From NCBI GenBank assembly GCA_016721425.1, contig JADKID010000022.1, forward strand, positions 1-64,000: 64,000 bases of DNA, written 5' to 3'. The translations under genes and the position numbers were made by a program. How positions within the stretch are numbered: the first letter of the stretch is position 1; each line of letters opens with the position of its first letter. This DNA comes from Bryobacterales bacterium. GTDB lineage: Bacteria > Acidobacteriota > Terriglobia > Bryobacterales > Bryobacteraceae. Of this stretch, positions 9,097-16,315 are shown one piece after another. Below the pieces are notes generated by a model. It was not told the DNA's origin and did no database searches. It saw only the letters and a program-made list of their open reading frames with translations.

Positions 9097-9713
9097 AGTT
9101 CCATGCGCTTTCGGGTGGAGTGTTGATCGGTGCCGTGGGAGAGGAGATCGGCGATGACGGCGATGGTATCGGCGCCGGCGGCCCAGACGGAGGGGGCTGT
9201 GTCGAGGGTGATGCCGCCGATGGCGACGAGGGGTCTGGTGGTGGCGGCGCGGATGCTGCCGAGACTGGCGAGGCCGAGTTGGGGGTCGGGATTCTCTTTG
9301 GAGGCGGTGGAGAAGATGGGGCCGATGGCGAGGTAACTCACCGGCTCGTTGGCGGCGGCGAGGAGTTGGGCTGCGTTGTGGGTGGAGAAGCCTAAGAGGG
9401 CGTCGGGGCCGAGGATGCGGCGGGCGAGGGCGGGGGGGAGATCGTCCTGGCCGAGGTGGAGGCCGGCATCGAGGAGGGCGGCGATATCGGCACGGTCATT
9501 GATGACGAGGGCGGCGCCGGCCTGGCGGCACAAATCACGAATGAGGGTGGCCGTTTGAAACGTGGCGCGGGAGAAGTGTTCTTTGTGGCGGAACTGGAGA
9601 ATGGAGGCTCCGGCTTCGAGCAGGGATTCGGCGAAGGGGACAGGAGGGTAGCCACGCAGGGCGAGGGCTGCGGTGTCGACGATTGGATAGACCCTGGGGA
9701 GCAATCTGTTCAT
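9081..9713 (-). CDS. thiE: Thiamine-phosphate synthase ThiE
   Basis: 210 aa TIM barrel that joins hydroxymethylpyrimidine diphosphate and thiazole phosphate to make thiamine phosphate. Visible family motifs are LQFRHKEHFSR near residue 40, VINDRADIAALLDAGLHLGQ near 71-90 (the DxxD-like pyrophosphate/Mg region), GPIFSTASKENP near 130 and AIGGI near 165. It is the first gene of a minus-strand run in which every neighbour overlaps (thiE, two permeases, alginate-lyase-like, M24-like). No other thiamine gene is present. Confidence 0.92.
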   Translation of the reverse strand: MNRLLPRVYPIVDTAALALRGYPPVPFAESLLEAGASILQFRHKEHFSRATFQTATLIRDLCRQAGAALVINDRADIAALLDAGLHLGQDDLPPALARRILGPDALLGFSTHNAAQLLAAANEPVSYLAIGPIFSTASKENPDPQLGLASLGSIRAATTRPLVAIGGITLDTAPSVWAAGADTIAVIADLLSHGTDQHSTRKRMELWLNL

Positions 9714-9756
9714 GATAGTGCAAAAGTGGCGGCGGGGGAGCGGATAAGATGGCAGA

Positions 9757-10491
9757 GTGCTGGCGGGCGGGTTGGGACTCTTCGTGGTGGGCGTAGCGCT
9801 CGGATTTCTGGGCGCGGGCGGGACGACGATTGCGTTGCCGGTGCTGGTGTATCTGGTGGGGCTGGATGCGCACGCGGCGGTAGCGGTTTCGATATTGCTG
9901 GTGGGCGGGGCGAGCGCGTATGGGGCGGTGTTGAATGCGCGCGAGGGGTTTGTGGATTGGCGGGCGGCGGCGGTGTTTGGGCCGGCGGGCGCGGTGGGGG
10001 CGGTGCTGGGCTCGGCATGGAGTTACCGGCTGAGTGGGCGGATGCTGTTGATTTTCTTTAGCGGGCTGGTGCTGGTGGTGGCGGTGCGGATGATGTTGGA
10101 AGGCGGGGCGGAAGGCGGCGGAGGGGTTCGGCGGACGTGGGTCTGGTTGGTGCTGGCGGGGTTTGGGATTGGGGTGCTGACCGGCGTGCTGGGCAATGGG
10201 GGCGGGTTTCTGCTGGTGCCCGGGTTGATTTACCTGGCGGGGTTGCCGATGCGGCGGGCGGTGGGGACCTCGTTGCTGATCAGCGCCATCAATTCGGCGG
10301 CGGCGTTTGCGGGTCATGCGGCTCAACAGACAGTGCCGTGGCGCATGGCGCTGGTGCTGTTGGGCTGCGCAATGGTTGGCATGACGCTGGGCGTCCCGCT
10401 CTCGCATCGCACGGAACCGGCGCGCCTGAAGCGAGCCTTCGCCTGCCTATTGCTTGTGATGGGCGGGTGGATGCTGTGGCGGAATCTGTAG
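9757..10491 (+). CDS. TauE/SafE-family membrane transporter
   Basis: 244 aa, seven to eight membrane helices in two repeats. Each repeat opens with the family's glycine-rich loop: FLGAGGTTIALPVLVYLVGL near residue 20 and GNGGGFLLVPGLIYLAGLPM near 147. The family exports sulfite, sulfonates or other organic anions; the substrate here is unknown. The start is GTG 9757; an ATG eight bases upstream is in another frame. The gene is strongly G-ending in third positions. Its 3' end overlaps the convergent peroxiredoxin gene by 45 bases. Confidence 0.85.
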   Translation: MLAGGLGLFVVGVALGFLGAGGTTIALPVLVYLVGLDAHAAVAVSILLVGGASAYGAVLNAREGFVDWRAAAVFGPAGAVGAVLGSAWSYRLSGRMLLIFFSGLVLVVAVRMMLEGGAEGGGGVRRTWVWLVLAGFGIGVLTGVLGNGGGFLLVPGLIYLAGLPMRRAVGTSLLISAINSAAAFAGHAAQQTVPWRMALVLLGCAMVGMTLGVPLSHRTEPARLKRAFACLLLVMGGWMLWRNL

Positions 10492-10917
10492 AGATGCCAG
10501 GAGCTGCTGGGGAGCTGGCTTGCCGCGTTCGGCGAAGAGGATGAGGCCATCGGGCGCGACGATGTAGACGGTGCGGCGGACGATGAGCCAGAAGCCGCTG
10601 TTGTAAGCGCGGGCGATTCTAGCGCCCTGATCGACGATGAGGGGGAAGGGGAACGAGTGCTTTTTGGCGAAGCGCTGGTGGCTGGACTGGCTGGAGGGAT
10701 TGACGCCGTACACGACGGCGCCGGCGGATTGGAGCGACTTCCAGGCGTCGCGGAACTCCGCGAGTTGGAGCGTTCAAGTGGGTGTGTCGTCGGCGGGGTA
10801 GAAGACGAGGACGACGTACTTGCCGCGGAGGTCCGCCAGGCGGACGGCGTGGCCGTCCTGATCGTAGGCGGTGAACTCCGGGGCCTTTGTGCCAGGGGCG
10901 AGCGGTGGGCCGAACAT
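10447..10917 (-). CDS. Peroxiredoxin (PrxQ/Bcp-like), predicted selenoprotein with in-frame TGA
   Basis: Read through one TGA (10774-10776) this is a 156 aa thioredoxin-fold peroxiredoxin. It runs MFGPPLAPGTKAPEFTAYDQ, DLRGKYVVLVFYPADDTPT, residue 48 = TGA, then TLQLAEFRDAWKSLQ and YGVNPSSQSSHQRFAKKH. In PrxQ/Bcp proteins residue 48 is the peroxidatic cysteine of T-P-x-C-T. Every other codon is intact and GC-rich in third position on both sides of the TGA. The protein has no cysteine at all, so it would be a one-selenocysteine peroxidase lacking a resolving residue. ATG 10917 overlaps the argR stop by one base (TGATG), making it the last gene of the arginine operon. A nonsense mutation or base-call error is the alternative; without read-through only 47 residues would be made. 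Confidence 0.82.
10740..10769 (-). promoter_or_regulatory. Candidate bacterial SECIS element
   Basis: Just 3' of the TGA the mRNA can fold a perfect 6-bp upper stem TCGCGG/CCGCGA (10748-10763) closed by the tetraloop AGTT (10754-10757). Below an asymmetric internal loop is a 4-bp lower stem TCCA/TGGA (10766-10769 with 10740-10743). The apical loop begins 16 bases after the TGA and has G at its second position. Both agree with the described bacterial SECIS rule of a short stem-loop, a G in the first two loop bases, and 16-37 bases of spacing. Confidence 0.65.
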
Positions 10918-11351
10918 CAGATGTTGAGGTACGCCAGGAGGCGTTCCTGAACGACCTTGGCGCGCTGGTCGTCCCAGCAGGCGATCATGACGGTGTCGTC
11001 GCCGGCGATGGTGCCGGCGATCTCGCCCCAGTTTTCCTGATCGAGCGCGACGGCGAGCGAGTTGGCGCTGCCGGTGGAGGTGCGGAGGATGACGAGGTTC
11101 TGGGCGAGGCGGACGTCGAGGAGGTATTCGGCCATGACCTGGCCGAGGCTGGGGCCGGTGGGATCGGGAAGAGTTTCGCGGTAGCCGTCGGCGGTCTTGA
11201 CGAGCTTCATTTCGCGAATGTCGCGGGAGAGGGTGACCTGGGTGGTCTCGATCTGGAACTCGCGGAGTTCGCGGGCGAGTTCATCCTGGGTGCTGATCTT
11301 CTTGCCGCGGATCAGCTTGAGGATCTGGCCTTGGCGGTAGTTCTTGGTCAT
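10917..11351 (-). CDS. argR: Arginine repressor ArgR
   Basis: 144 aa. The N-terminal winged helix (MTKNYRQGQILKLIRGKKIS, then the recognition part TQVTLSRDIREM near residue 50) and the C-terminal arginine-binding trimer domain (GTIAGDDTVMI near 122) are both intact. With arginine bound it would repress through ARG boxes, which are present upstream of argF. ATG 11351 forms an ATGA overlap with the argH stop; the longer open frame to 11522 lies within argH and is not used. Being in the operon it controls gives negative autoregulation. Confidence 0.93.
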   Translation of the reverse strand: MTKNYRQGQILKLIRGKKISTQDELARELREFQIETTQVTLSRDIREMKLVKTADGYRETLPDPTGPSLGQVMAEYLLDVRLAQNLVILRTSTGSANSLAVALDQENWGEIAGTIAGDDTVMIACWDDQRAKVVQERLLAYLNI

Positions 11352-12721
11352 TGGGAAAGGACCTCCAGACGTTGGCGGGCTTCGACGAGGGCTGCGCGGA
11401 CAGTGGCGGGGGCGGTGCCGCCGGGGGCGGTGCGGGTTTTCATGCCTTCCTCGGGATTCATGAGGACGCCCATTTCGGGGGTGAATCGGGGATCGAAGGC
11501 GTGGAGCGCTTCGCCGGTCCAATCGGCGGGCTTGCGGCCCTGTTTGACGGAGCTGAGGACGAGCTCGCCGACGAGGGTGTGGGCGTGGTGGAACGGGACA
11601 CCGGAGCGGGCGAGGGCCTCGGCGAGATCGGTGGCGACGAGCCAGCCTTCCTCGGCGGCGTGGAGCGGCGGGGCGGTTTTCAGAGACGTGGTCTGGACGA
11701 CGACGCAGGCCATTTCGAGGGAGCCGCAGAGCTGATCGACGGCCATGAAGAGGGGCTCCTTATCCTCCTGCATGTCGCGATTGTAAGTCATGGGGAGGCC
11801 CTTCATGGTGGTGAGGAGAGACGTGAGGGCTCCGAAGACGCGGCCGGATTTGCCTCGGATGAGCTCGAGGGAATCGGGGTTTTTCTTTTGCGGCATGAGG
11901 GACGAGCCGCTGGTGACGCCGTCGCCGAGCTCGAGCCAGCCGAACTCGTCGGAGGAGTAGAGGATCCAGTCCTCGGCGAGGCGCGAGAGGTGGGTCATGC
12001 AGACGGAGGCGGCGGAGAGGTAATCGAGGAGGAAGTCGCGATCGGCGCTGACGTCCATGCTGTTGCGGGTGACGCCTTCGAAGCCGAGCTCGGCGGCGAG
12101 GGCGTGACGATCGACGGGGAAGCCGGAGCCGGCGAGTGCGCCGGAGCCGAGGGGCATCTGGTTGACGCGGCCGCGGGCCTGGGTGAAGCGCTCCAGATCG
12201 CGGGAGAACATTTCGTAGTAGGCAAGCAGGTAGTGGGCCCAGGTGACAGGCTGGGCGCGGCGCATGTGGGTGTAGCCGGCGACGATGGCGTCGGGATGCC
12301 TGTCCGCGAAATCGAGGAGGAGGCCCATGAGGGCGCGGAGGAGGGCGAGGGTGGTATCGATCTCGCCGCGGAGCCAGAGGCGGACGTCGAGCGAGACCTG
12401 CTCATTGCGGCTGCGTCCGGTGTGGATCTTGTCGGCGACGGCGCCGGCCTTTTCCTTGAGGAGGCGGATGACGTAGGAGTGGATGTCCTCATCGGGGGCC
12501 GTGGCGGCGCCGGCCTCATCGTTTTTCTCGATGGAGGCCAGCGTGTCACAGATGAGAGTGCACTCGGCGGCAGTGAGGATGCCGACGCGGGCGAGGGCCC
12601 GGGCGTAGGCTTGCGAGCCGAGGATGTCTACTTTAAACAGGCGGCGGTCGAAGTGCAGCGACCAGGAGAATCGCTGAAAAACCTCCGACGGGCCTTCTTC
12701 AAAACGACCGCGCCAGAGCAT
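11348..12721 (-). CDS. argH: Argininosuccinate lyase
   Basis: 457 aa, the usual length. It splits argininosuccinate to arginine and fumarate in the last step of arginine synthesis. Seen are the N-terminal LWRGRFEEGPS, DKIHTGRSRNEQVSLDVRLW near residue 100, the THMRRAQPVTWAHYLLAY substrate helix near 152, and the superfamily signature GSSLMPQKKNPD near 273 with the flexible catalytic Ser loop. ATG 12721 shares a base with the argG stop (TAATG). Confidence 0.96.
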   Translation of the reverse strand: MLWRGRFEEGPSEVFQRFSWSLHFDRRLFKVDILGSQAYARALARVGILTAAECTLICDTLASIEKNDEAGAATAPDEDIHSYVIRLLKEKAGAVADKIHTGRSRNEQVSLDVRLWLRGEIDTTLALLRALMGLLLDFADRHPDAIVAGYTHMRRAQPVTWAHYLLAYYEMFSRDLERFTQARGRVNQMPLGSGALAGSGFPVDRHALAAELGFEGVTRNSMDVSADRDFLLDYLSAASVCMTHLSRLAEDWILYSSDEFGWLELGDGVTSGSSLMPQKKNPDSLELIRGKSGRVFGALTSLLTTMKGLPMTYNRDMQEDKEPLFMAVDQLCGSLEMACVVVQTTSLKTAPPLHAAEEGWLVATDLAEALARSGVPFHHAHTLVGELVLSSVKQGRKPADWTGEALHAFDPRFTPEMGVLMNPEEGMKTRTAPGGTAPATVRAALVEARQRLEVLSQ

Positions 12722-13956
12722 TATTGAGCCTTCTTCGCCTTGGCGAGTTTGGATTGTTCGAGCAGCGCCTTGACCTTGATGGGGAGGCCGATGAGGTTGA
12801 TGAAACCGAGGGCGTCCTTCTGATCGTAGCTATCGCCCATGGTGAAGCTGGCGATGTCGAGGGAGTAGAGCGAGTTGGGCGATTTGCGCGAGAGGGGCTC
12901 GATGTTGCCCTTGTAGAGCTTGAGGGTGACCTCGCCGGTGACGGGCTTGGAGACCTCGGAGAAGAAGTTGTCGAGCGACTCGCGGAGGGGGGTGAACCAG
13001 AGGCCGTTGTAGACGAGCTCGGCGTAATCGAGGGCGAGGCGCTGTTTGTAGTGGGCGGTGGATTTGTCGAGTGTGAGCGACTCGAGCTCGCGGTGGGCGT
13101 ACATGATGAGGGCGCCGCCGGGGGTTTCGTAGCAGCCACGGGACTTCATGCCGACGAAGCGATTTTCGACGAGATCGATGCGGCCGATGCCGTGCTCTGC
13201 GCCGATTTTGTTGAGCTGTTCGAGGAGAGCGAGGGCGGACTTCGCGGGCTTGCCGTTGATGGAGACGGGGGTGCCTGCTTCAAAGCCGATGGTCACCTTG
13301 CCGGGCTTGTCGGGGGCCTGTTCGGGCGACTTGGTGAGCATCCAGATGTGATCGGGCGCGGCGTTGGCGGGATCTTCGAGCTCGCCGCCTTCGTGGGAGA
13401 TGTGCCAGATATTACGATCGCGGGAGTAAATCTTGGTGGTGGTCTGCGCGATGGGCACATTGCGGCTGGCGGCGTATTCGATGGCGTCTTCGCGGCTGAT
13501 GATGTCCCATTCACGCCAGGGGGCGATGACGGGGAGGTGGGGGGCGAGGGCCTTGTAGGTGAGCTCGAAGCGGACCTGATCGTTCCCCTTGCCGGTGCAG
13601 CCGTGGGCGAGGGCATCGCAGCCGGTGGCGAGGGCGACCTCAACCTGGCGCTTGGCGAGCAGGGGGCGGGCGATGGAGGTGCCGAGGAGGTATTTGTCTT
13701 CGTAGATGCCGCCGGCGCGGACCATGCGCCAGAGGTATTCGGCGACGAACTCCTCGCGCATGTCGGCGACGTGGCACTCGGAGGCGCCGGTTTTCTTGGC
13801 CTTGGCCTTGAGGCCCTTGAGCTCATCACCGCCCTGGCCGATATCGCCGCAGACGGCGACGACTTCGCAGCCGTAGTTTTCTTTGAGCCACGGAATGATG
13901 ATGGAGGTATCGAGACCGCCGGAGTAGGCGAGAGCGACTTTCTTAGGGTTTGCCAT
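12721..13956 (-). CDS. argG: Argininosuccinate synthase
   Basis: 411 aa, the usual length. It condenses citrulline and aspartate with ATP. The N-type ATP-pyrophosphatase P-loop is AYSGGLDTS at residues 9-17. GTSIARPLLAKRQVEVA, HGCTGKGNDQVRFE and IGRIDLVENRFVGMKSRGCYETPGG follow in family order. The Ala/Lys-rich tail KLAKAKKAQ is a short extension. It is separated from argF by 27 bases and overlaps argH by one base. Confidence 0.96.
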   Translation of the reverse strand: MANPKKVALAYSGGLDTSIIIPWLKENYGCEVVAVCGDIGQGGDELKGLKAKAKKTGASECHVADMREEFVAEYLWRMVRAGGIYEDKYLLGTSIARPLLAKRQVEVALATGCDALAHGCTGKGNDQVRFELTYKALAPHLPVIAPWREWDIISREDAIEYAASRNVPIAQTTTKIYSRDRNIWHISHEGGELEDPANAAPDHIWMLTKSPEQAPDKPGKVTIGFEAGTPVSINGKPAKSALALLEQLNKIGAEHGIGRIDLVENRFVGMKSRGCYETPGGALIMYAHRELESLTLDKSTAHYKQRLALDYAELVYNGLWFTPLRESLDNFFSEVSKPVTGEVTLKLYKGNIEPLSRKSPNSLYSLDIASFTMGDSYDQKDALGFINLIGLPIKVKALLEQSKLAKAKKAQ

Positions 13957-13983
13957 GATGATTTCCTGCTTTCCGTATTCAGG

Positions 13984-14919
13984 CTAACGCGCCGGGCCAT
14001 CGACGAGCATGAGCATGAGGGCTTTCTGCGCGTGAAGGCGATTTTCGGCCTGATCGAAGACCACGGAGGTCTTGGATTCGATGACATCTTCGGTGACCTC
14101 TTCGTCGCGATGGGCGGGGAGGCAATGCATGAAAAGAGCGCCGGGCGAGGCGAGGGCCATCAGCTCGGAGTTGACCTGGTAGGGGGAGAAGAGGCGGGCG
14201 CGGGCGGCGGCCTCGTGCTCCTGGCCCATGGAGGCCCAGACATCGGTGTAGACGGCGTCGGCGTTGCGGAGGCCGTCCTCAAGATCAGTGGTGGCGCGGA
14301 TTGTGGCTCCGGTGGCGGCGGCGAATTGCTGGGCGCGGGCTAGGATGTCGCCGTTGGGCTCGTAGGTGGGCGGAGTGATGCAGGTGAAGCTGAGGCCGAG
14401 GCGGGCGGAGGCGAGCATCATGGAATGGGCCATGTTGTTGCCGTCGCCGACGAACGCCATATGGAAGCCCTGCCAGCCGCCGAGGTGTTCCTGGATGGTC
14501 TGCATGTCGGCGAGGGCCTGGCAGGGGTGGAACATATCGCTGAGGGCGTTGATGACGGGGACGCGGGAGTATTGGGCGAGATCGTCGACGGTCTGCTGGG
14601 CGAAGGTGCGGGCGATGATGAGATCGGTCCAGCGATCGAGATTGCGGGCGACGTCGGCGACGGGTTCGCGGCCGCCGATGGGGCCGACGTGGAGGATGGC
14701 ATCGCCGCCGAGTTGTTTGGCTCCGACCTCGAAGGTGATGCGGGTGCGGAGGGAGGGCTTCTCAAAGAGCAAACTGGCGATGCGGCCTTTGAGGGCGGAG
14801 CGGTAGGCGGAGGGAGAGCGTTTGACGTCGGCGGCGAGGTCCATGAGCGCGCGCAGTTCCTCGACGGAGAGATCGAAATCACTGCGGAGGTCGCCGGCGG
14901 CGAGCAAAGGCGTGGTCAT
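13984..14919 (-). CDS. argF: Ornithine carbamoyltransferase
   Basis: 311 aa from ATG 14919 (MTTPLLAAGDLRSDFDLSVE); a TTG ten codons earlier is possible but less likely. Carbamoyl-phosphate motif SLRTRITFEVGAKQLGG near residue 55, HPCQALADMQTIQEHL near 125, and the ornithine-binding MHCLPAHRDEEVTEDV near 262 identify OTCase; the substrate is ornithine rather than N-acetylornithine as judged by this general pattern. It is first in the operon, directly downstream of a promoter overlapped by ARG boxes. Confidence 0.95.
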   Translation of the reverse strand: MTTPLLAAGDLRSDFDLSVEELRALMDLAADVKRSPSAYRSALKGRIASLLFEKPSLRTRITFEVGAKQLGGDAILHVGPIGGREPVADVARNLDRWTDLIIARTFAQQTVDDLAQYSRVPVINALSDMFHPCQALADMQTIQEHLGGWQGFHMAFVGDGNNMAHSMMLASARLGLSFTCITPPTYEPNGDILARAQQFAAATGATIRATTDLEDGLRNADAVYTDVWASMGQEHEAAARARLFSPYQVNSELMALASPGALFMHCLPAHRDEEVTEDVIESKTSVVFDQAENRLHAQKALMLMLVDGPAR

Positions 14920-14955
14920 GAGGAGGCTCCCAGGCATAGGGGTTGGCAATGTGAC

Positions 14956-15010
14956 TCTGAATACTTATTCGTTTCACTGAATAATTACACATTTTGGCGG
15001 AGGAGGTCAA
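14956..15010 (-). promoter_or_regulatory. argF promoter with tandem ARG boxes
   Basis: Two imperfect 18-bp ARG boxes lie at 14956-14973 (core TGAATACTTATTCG) and 14976-14993 (core TGAATAATTACACA). Their centres are 20 bp apart, the spacing used by ArgR hexamers. The known consensus core is TGAAT-WWWW-ATTCA. On the minus strand a -35 TTGACC (15005-15010) and -10 AATTAT (14981-14986, 18-base spacer) put the distal box over the -10 element. Arginine-dependent repression by the ArgR encoded in the operon follows directly. Confidence 0.8.
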
Positions 15011-15147
15011 GAGGGGGAGCGATGGTGGATAAGCACCACCGTTCTGGTGGGAAAGGGCCACGGCGGATGGGTGGTTTGCGTCGTGGAATCAATAAGTTGT
15101 GGATTGGCCCGGGAGTTGCAGTGTCATGGGCAAGGACTTCGACTACA

Positions 15148-16101
15148 ATGTCAACCACTCACAAACTGATTCTTCCGGTGACACTGGCACTAGGGCTGAC
15201 AACGATGGCAGGCTGGGGGCAGCAGCCGGCGCCGCCTCCGGCGGAGGTACAGGCGGAGACGGGTTGGCGCAAGTTTGAGGGGGGTGCGGCTCCCATGGCG
15301 GCTCCGATGGCGCCGGCGGTTGCACCGATGGTGACGCCGATGGTGGTGCCGGGCACACTGGTGGCGCCGGCGGGGACGTGGATCACGATCCGGGTGAATG
15401 ACGTGCTTTCGACGAGCCGCAATCACGCGGGCGACGTGTTTTCGGCGACGTTGGCGCAGGCGTTGATTGTGGACGGGATCGTGTTGGCGCGGCGCGGGCA
15501 GACGCTGGCGGGGCGGGTAGCGGAAGTGGAAAAGGGAGGCAGGGTGAGGGGCACGTCGCGGCTGGGCCTGGAGATGACGGAGATGAGCCTGGCGGATGGG
15601 CGGCAGGTGCGTGTGCGAACGCAACTGATCAACTACTCGGGCGGGACTTCGATGGGGCGTGACGGGACGGCTGTGGCGGCAACTACGGCGACGGGGGCAG
15701 CGATTGGCGGGATGGCGGATGGCGGATTTGGCGCTGGAGTGGGGGCGCTGGCTGGGGCGGCTGCGTCGACGATTGGGGTGCTGGCGACGCGAGGGCGCGC
15801 GACGGAGGTGTATCCGGAGGCGATGATCACGTTCCGGTTGGTGGAGCCATTGACGGTATCGACGGAGCGGGCGGCGGCGGCGTTCCGTGCGGCGTCGCAG
15901 GGGGACTATGAGACTAGGCTGGAGCCGAGGCCGGCGGTGCGGGCGGTACAGCGGGCTCCGTTGTATCTGGGATTGGGGTATGGGTACGGCTTTCCGTACT
16001 ACTATTCGCCGTTCTGGTATGGGCCGGGCTTTGGGTATTACGGCGGGAGTTTCTATCGCGGCGGGTACTACGGTGGCGGCAGGCGAGGCGGCCGGCGTTA
16101 G
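15148..16101 (+). CDS. Secreted Gly/Tyr-rich-tailed protein of unknown function
   Basis: 317 aa from ATG 15148, which opens a signal peptide (MSTTHKLILPVTLALGLTTM). A Pro/Ala/Met repeat of the form APMAPAVAPMVTPMV follows. Residues ~72-190 are a conserved beta-rich domain (TWITIRVNDVLSTSRNHAGD, VLARRGQTLAGRVAEVEKGG) seen in many acidobacterial proteins, then a Gly/Ala-rich hydrophobic stretch, and a low-complexity C-terminus of Gly, Tyr, Phe and Arg. The central domain resembles bacterial pilus/conjugation TrbI-like or LPS-associated beta domains, but I do not assign a function. A strong terminator follows the stop. Confidence 0.7.
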   Translation: MSTTHKLILPVTLALGLTTMAGWGQQPAPPPAEVQAETGWRKFEGGAAPMAAPMAPAVAPMVTPMVVPGTLVAPAGTWITIRVNDVLSTSRNHAGDVFSATLAQALIVDGIVLARRGQTLAGRVAEVEKGGRVRGTSRLGLEMTEMSLADGRQVRVRTQLINYSGGTSMGRDGTAVAATTATGAAIGGMADGGFGAGVGALAGAAASTIGVLATRGRATEVYPEAMITFRLVEPLTVSTERAAAAFRAASQGDYETRLEPRPAVRAVQRAPLYLGLGYGYGFPYYYSPFWYGPGFGYYGGSFYRGGYYGGGRRGGRR

Positions 16102-16123
16102 GGTCAGCATTTCAGGGTGACTG

Positions 16124-16168
16124 GCGGGGAGGGTCGCGATCGAGGGATCGGGGCCCTCCCCGCTTTTT
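16124..16168 (+). terminator. Rho-independent terminator
   Basis: Perfect 10-bp stem GCGGGGAGGG (16124-16133) with CCCTCCCCGC (16154-16163), followed at once by TTTTT (16164-16168). The 20-base loop itself contains a small hairpin, CGATC-GAGG-GATCG. It lies 23 bases after the stop of the Gly/Tyr-rich gene. Confidence 0.9.
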
Positions 16169-16315
16169 GATTGTGGCGGGTCCGCACCTTAGTGAGAAAT
16201 AGACTGAGGTGAGCAGGGGAAGTGCCCTAGTACGGGCGAATTCAAAGTTCTGTTTGCGATAATTAGGTTACGACGGCGAAGTTGGCCGGTTGAACCAACT
16301 GATCGAGGGGGCGTC

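Noticed and set aside
10447..10713. Peroxiredoxin as an 88 aa protein starting at internal ATG 10713
   Set aside because: It would lack the first half of the thioredoxin fold; the upstream frame to 10917 has all family motifs and a coupled start.
10774..10776. The TGA as a frameshift artefact
   Set aside because: The same frame carries correct family sequence immediately on both sides, so no indel is needed; only a substitution or Sec can explain it.
11352..11522. N-terminal extension of ArgR
   Set aside because: The extra residues are an Arg/Pro-rich shadow of argH; the ATG 11351 overlap with the argH stop is typical coupling.
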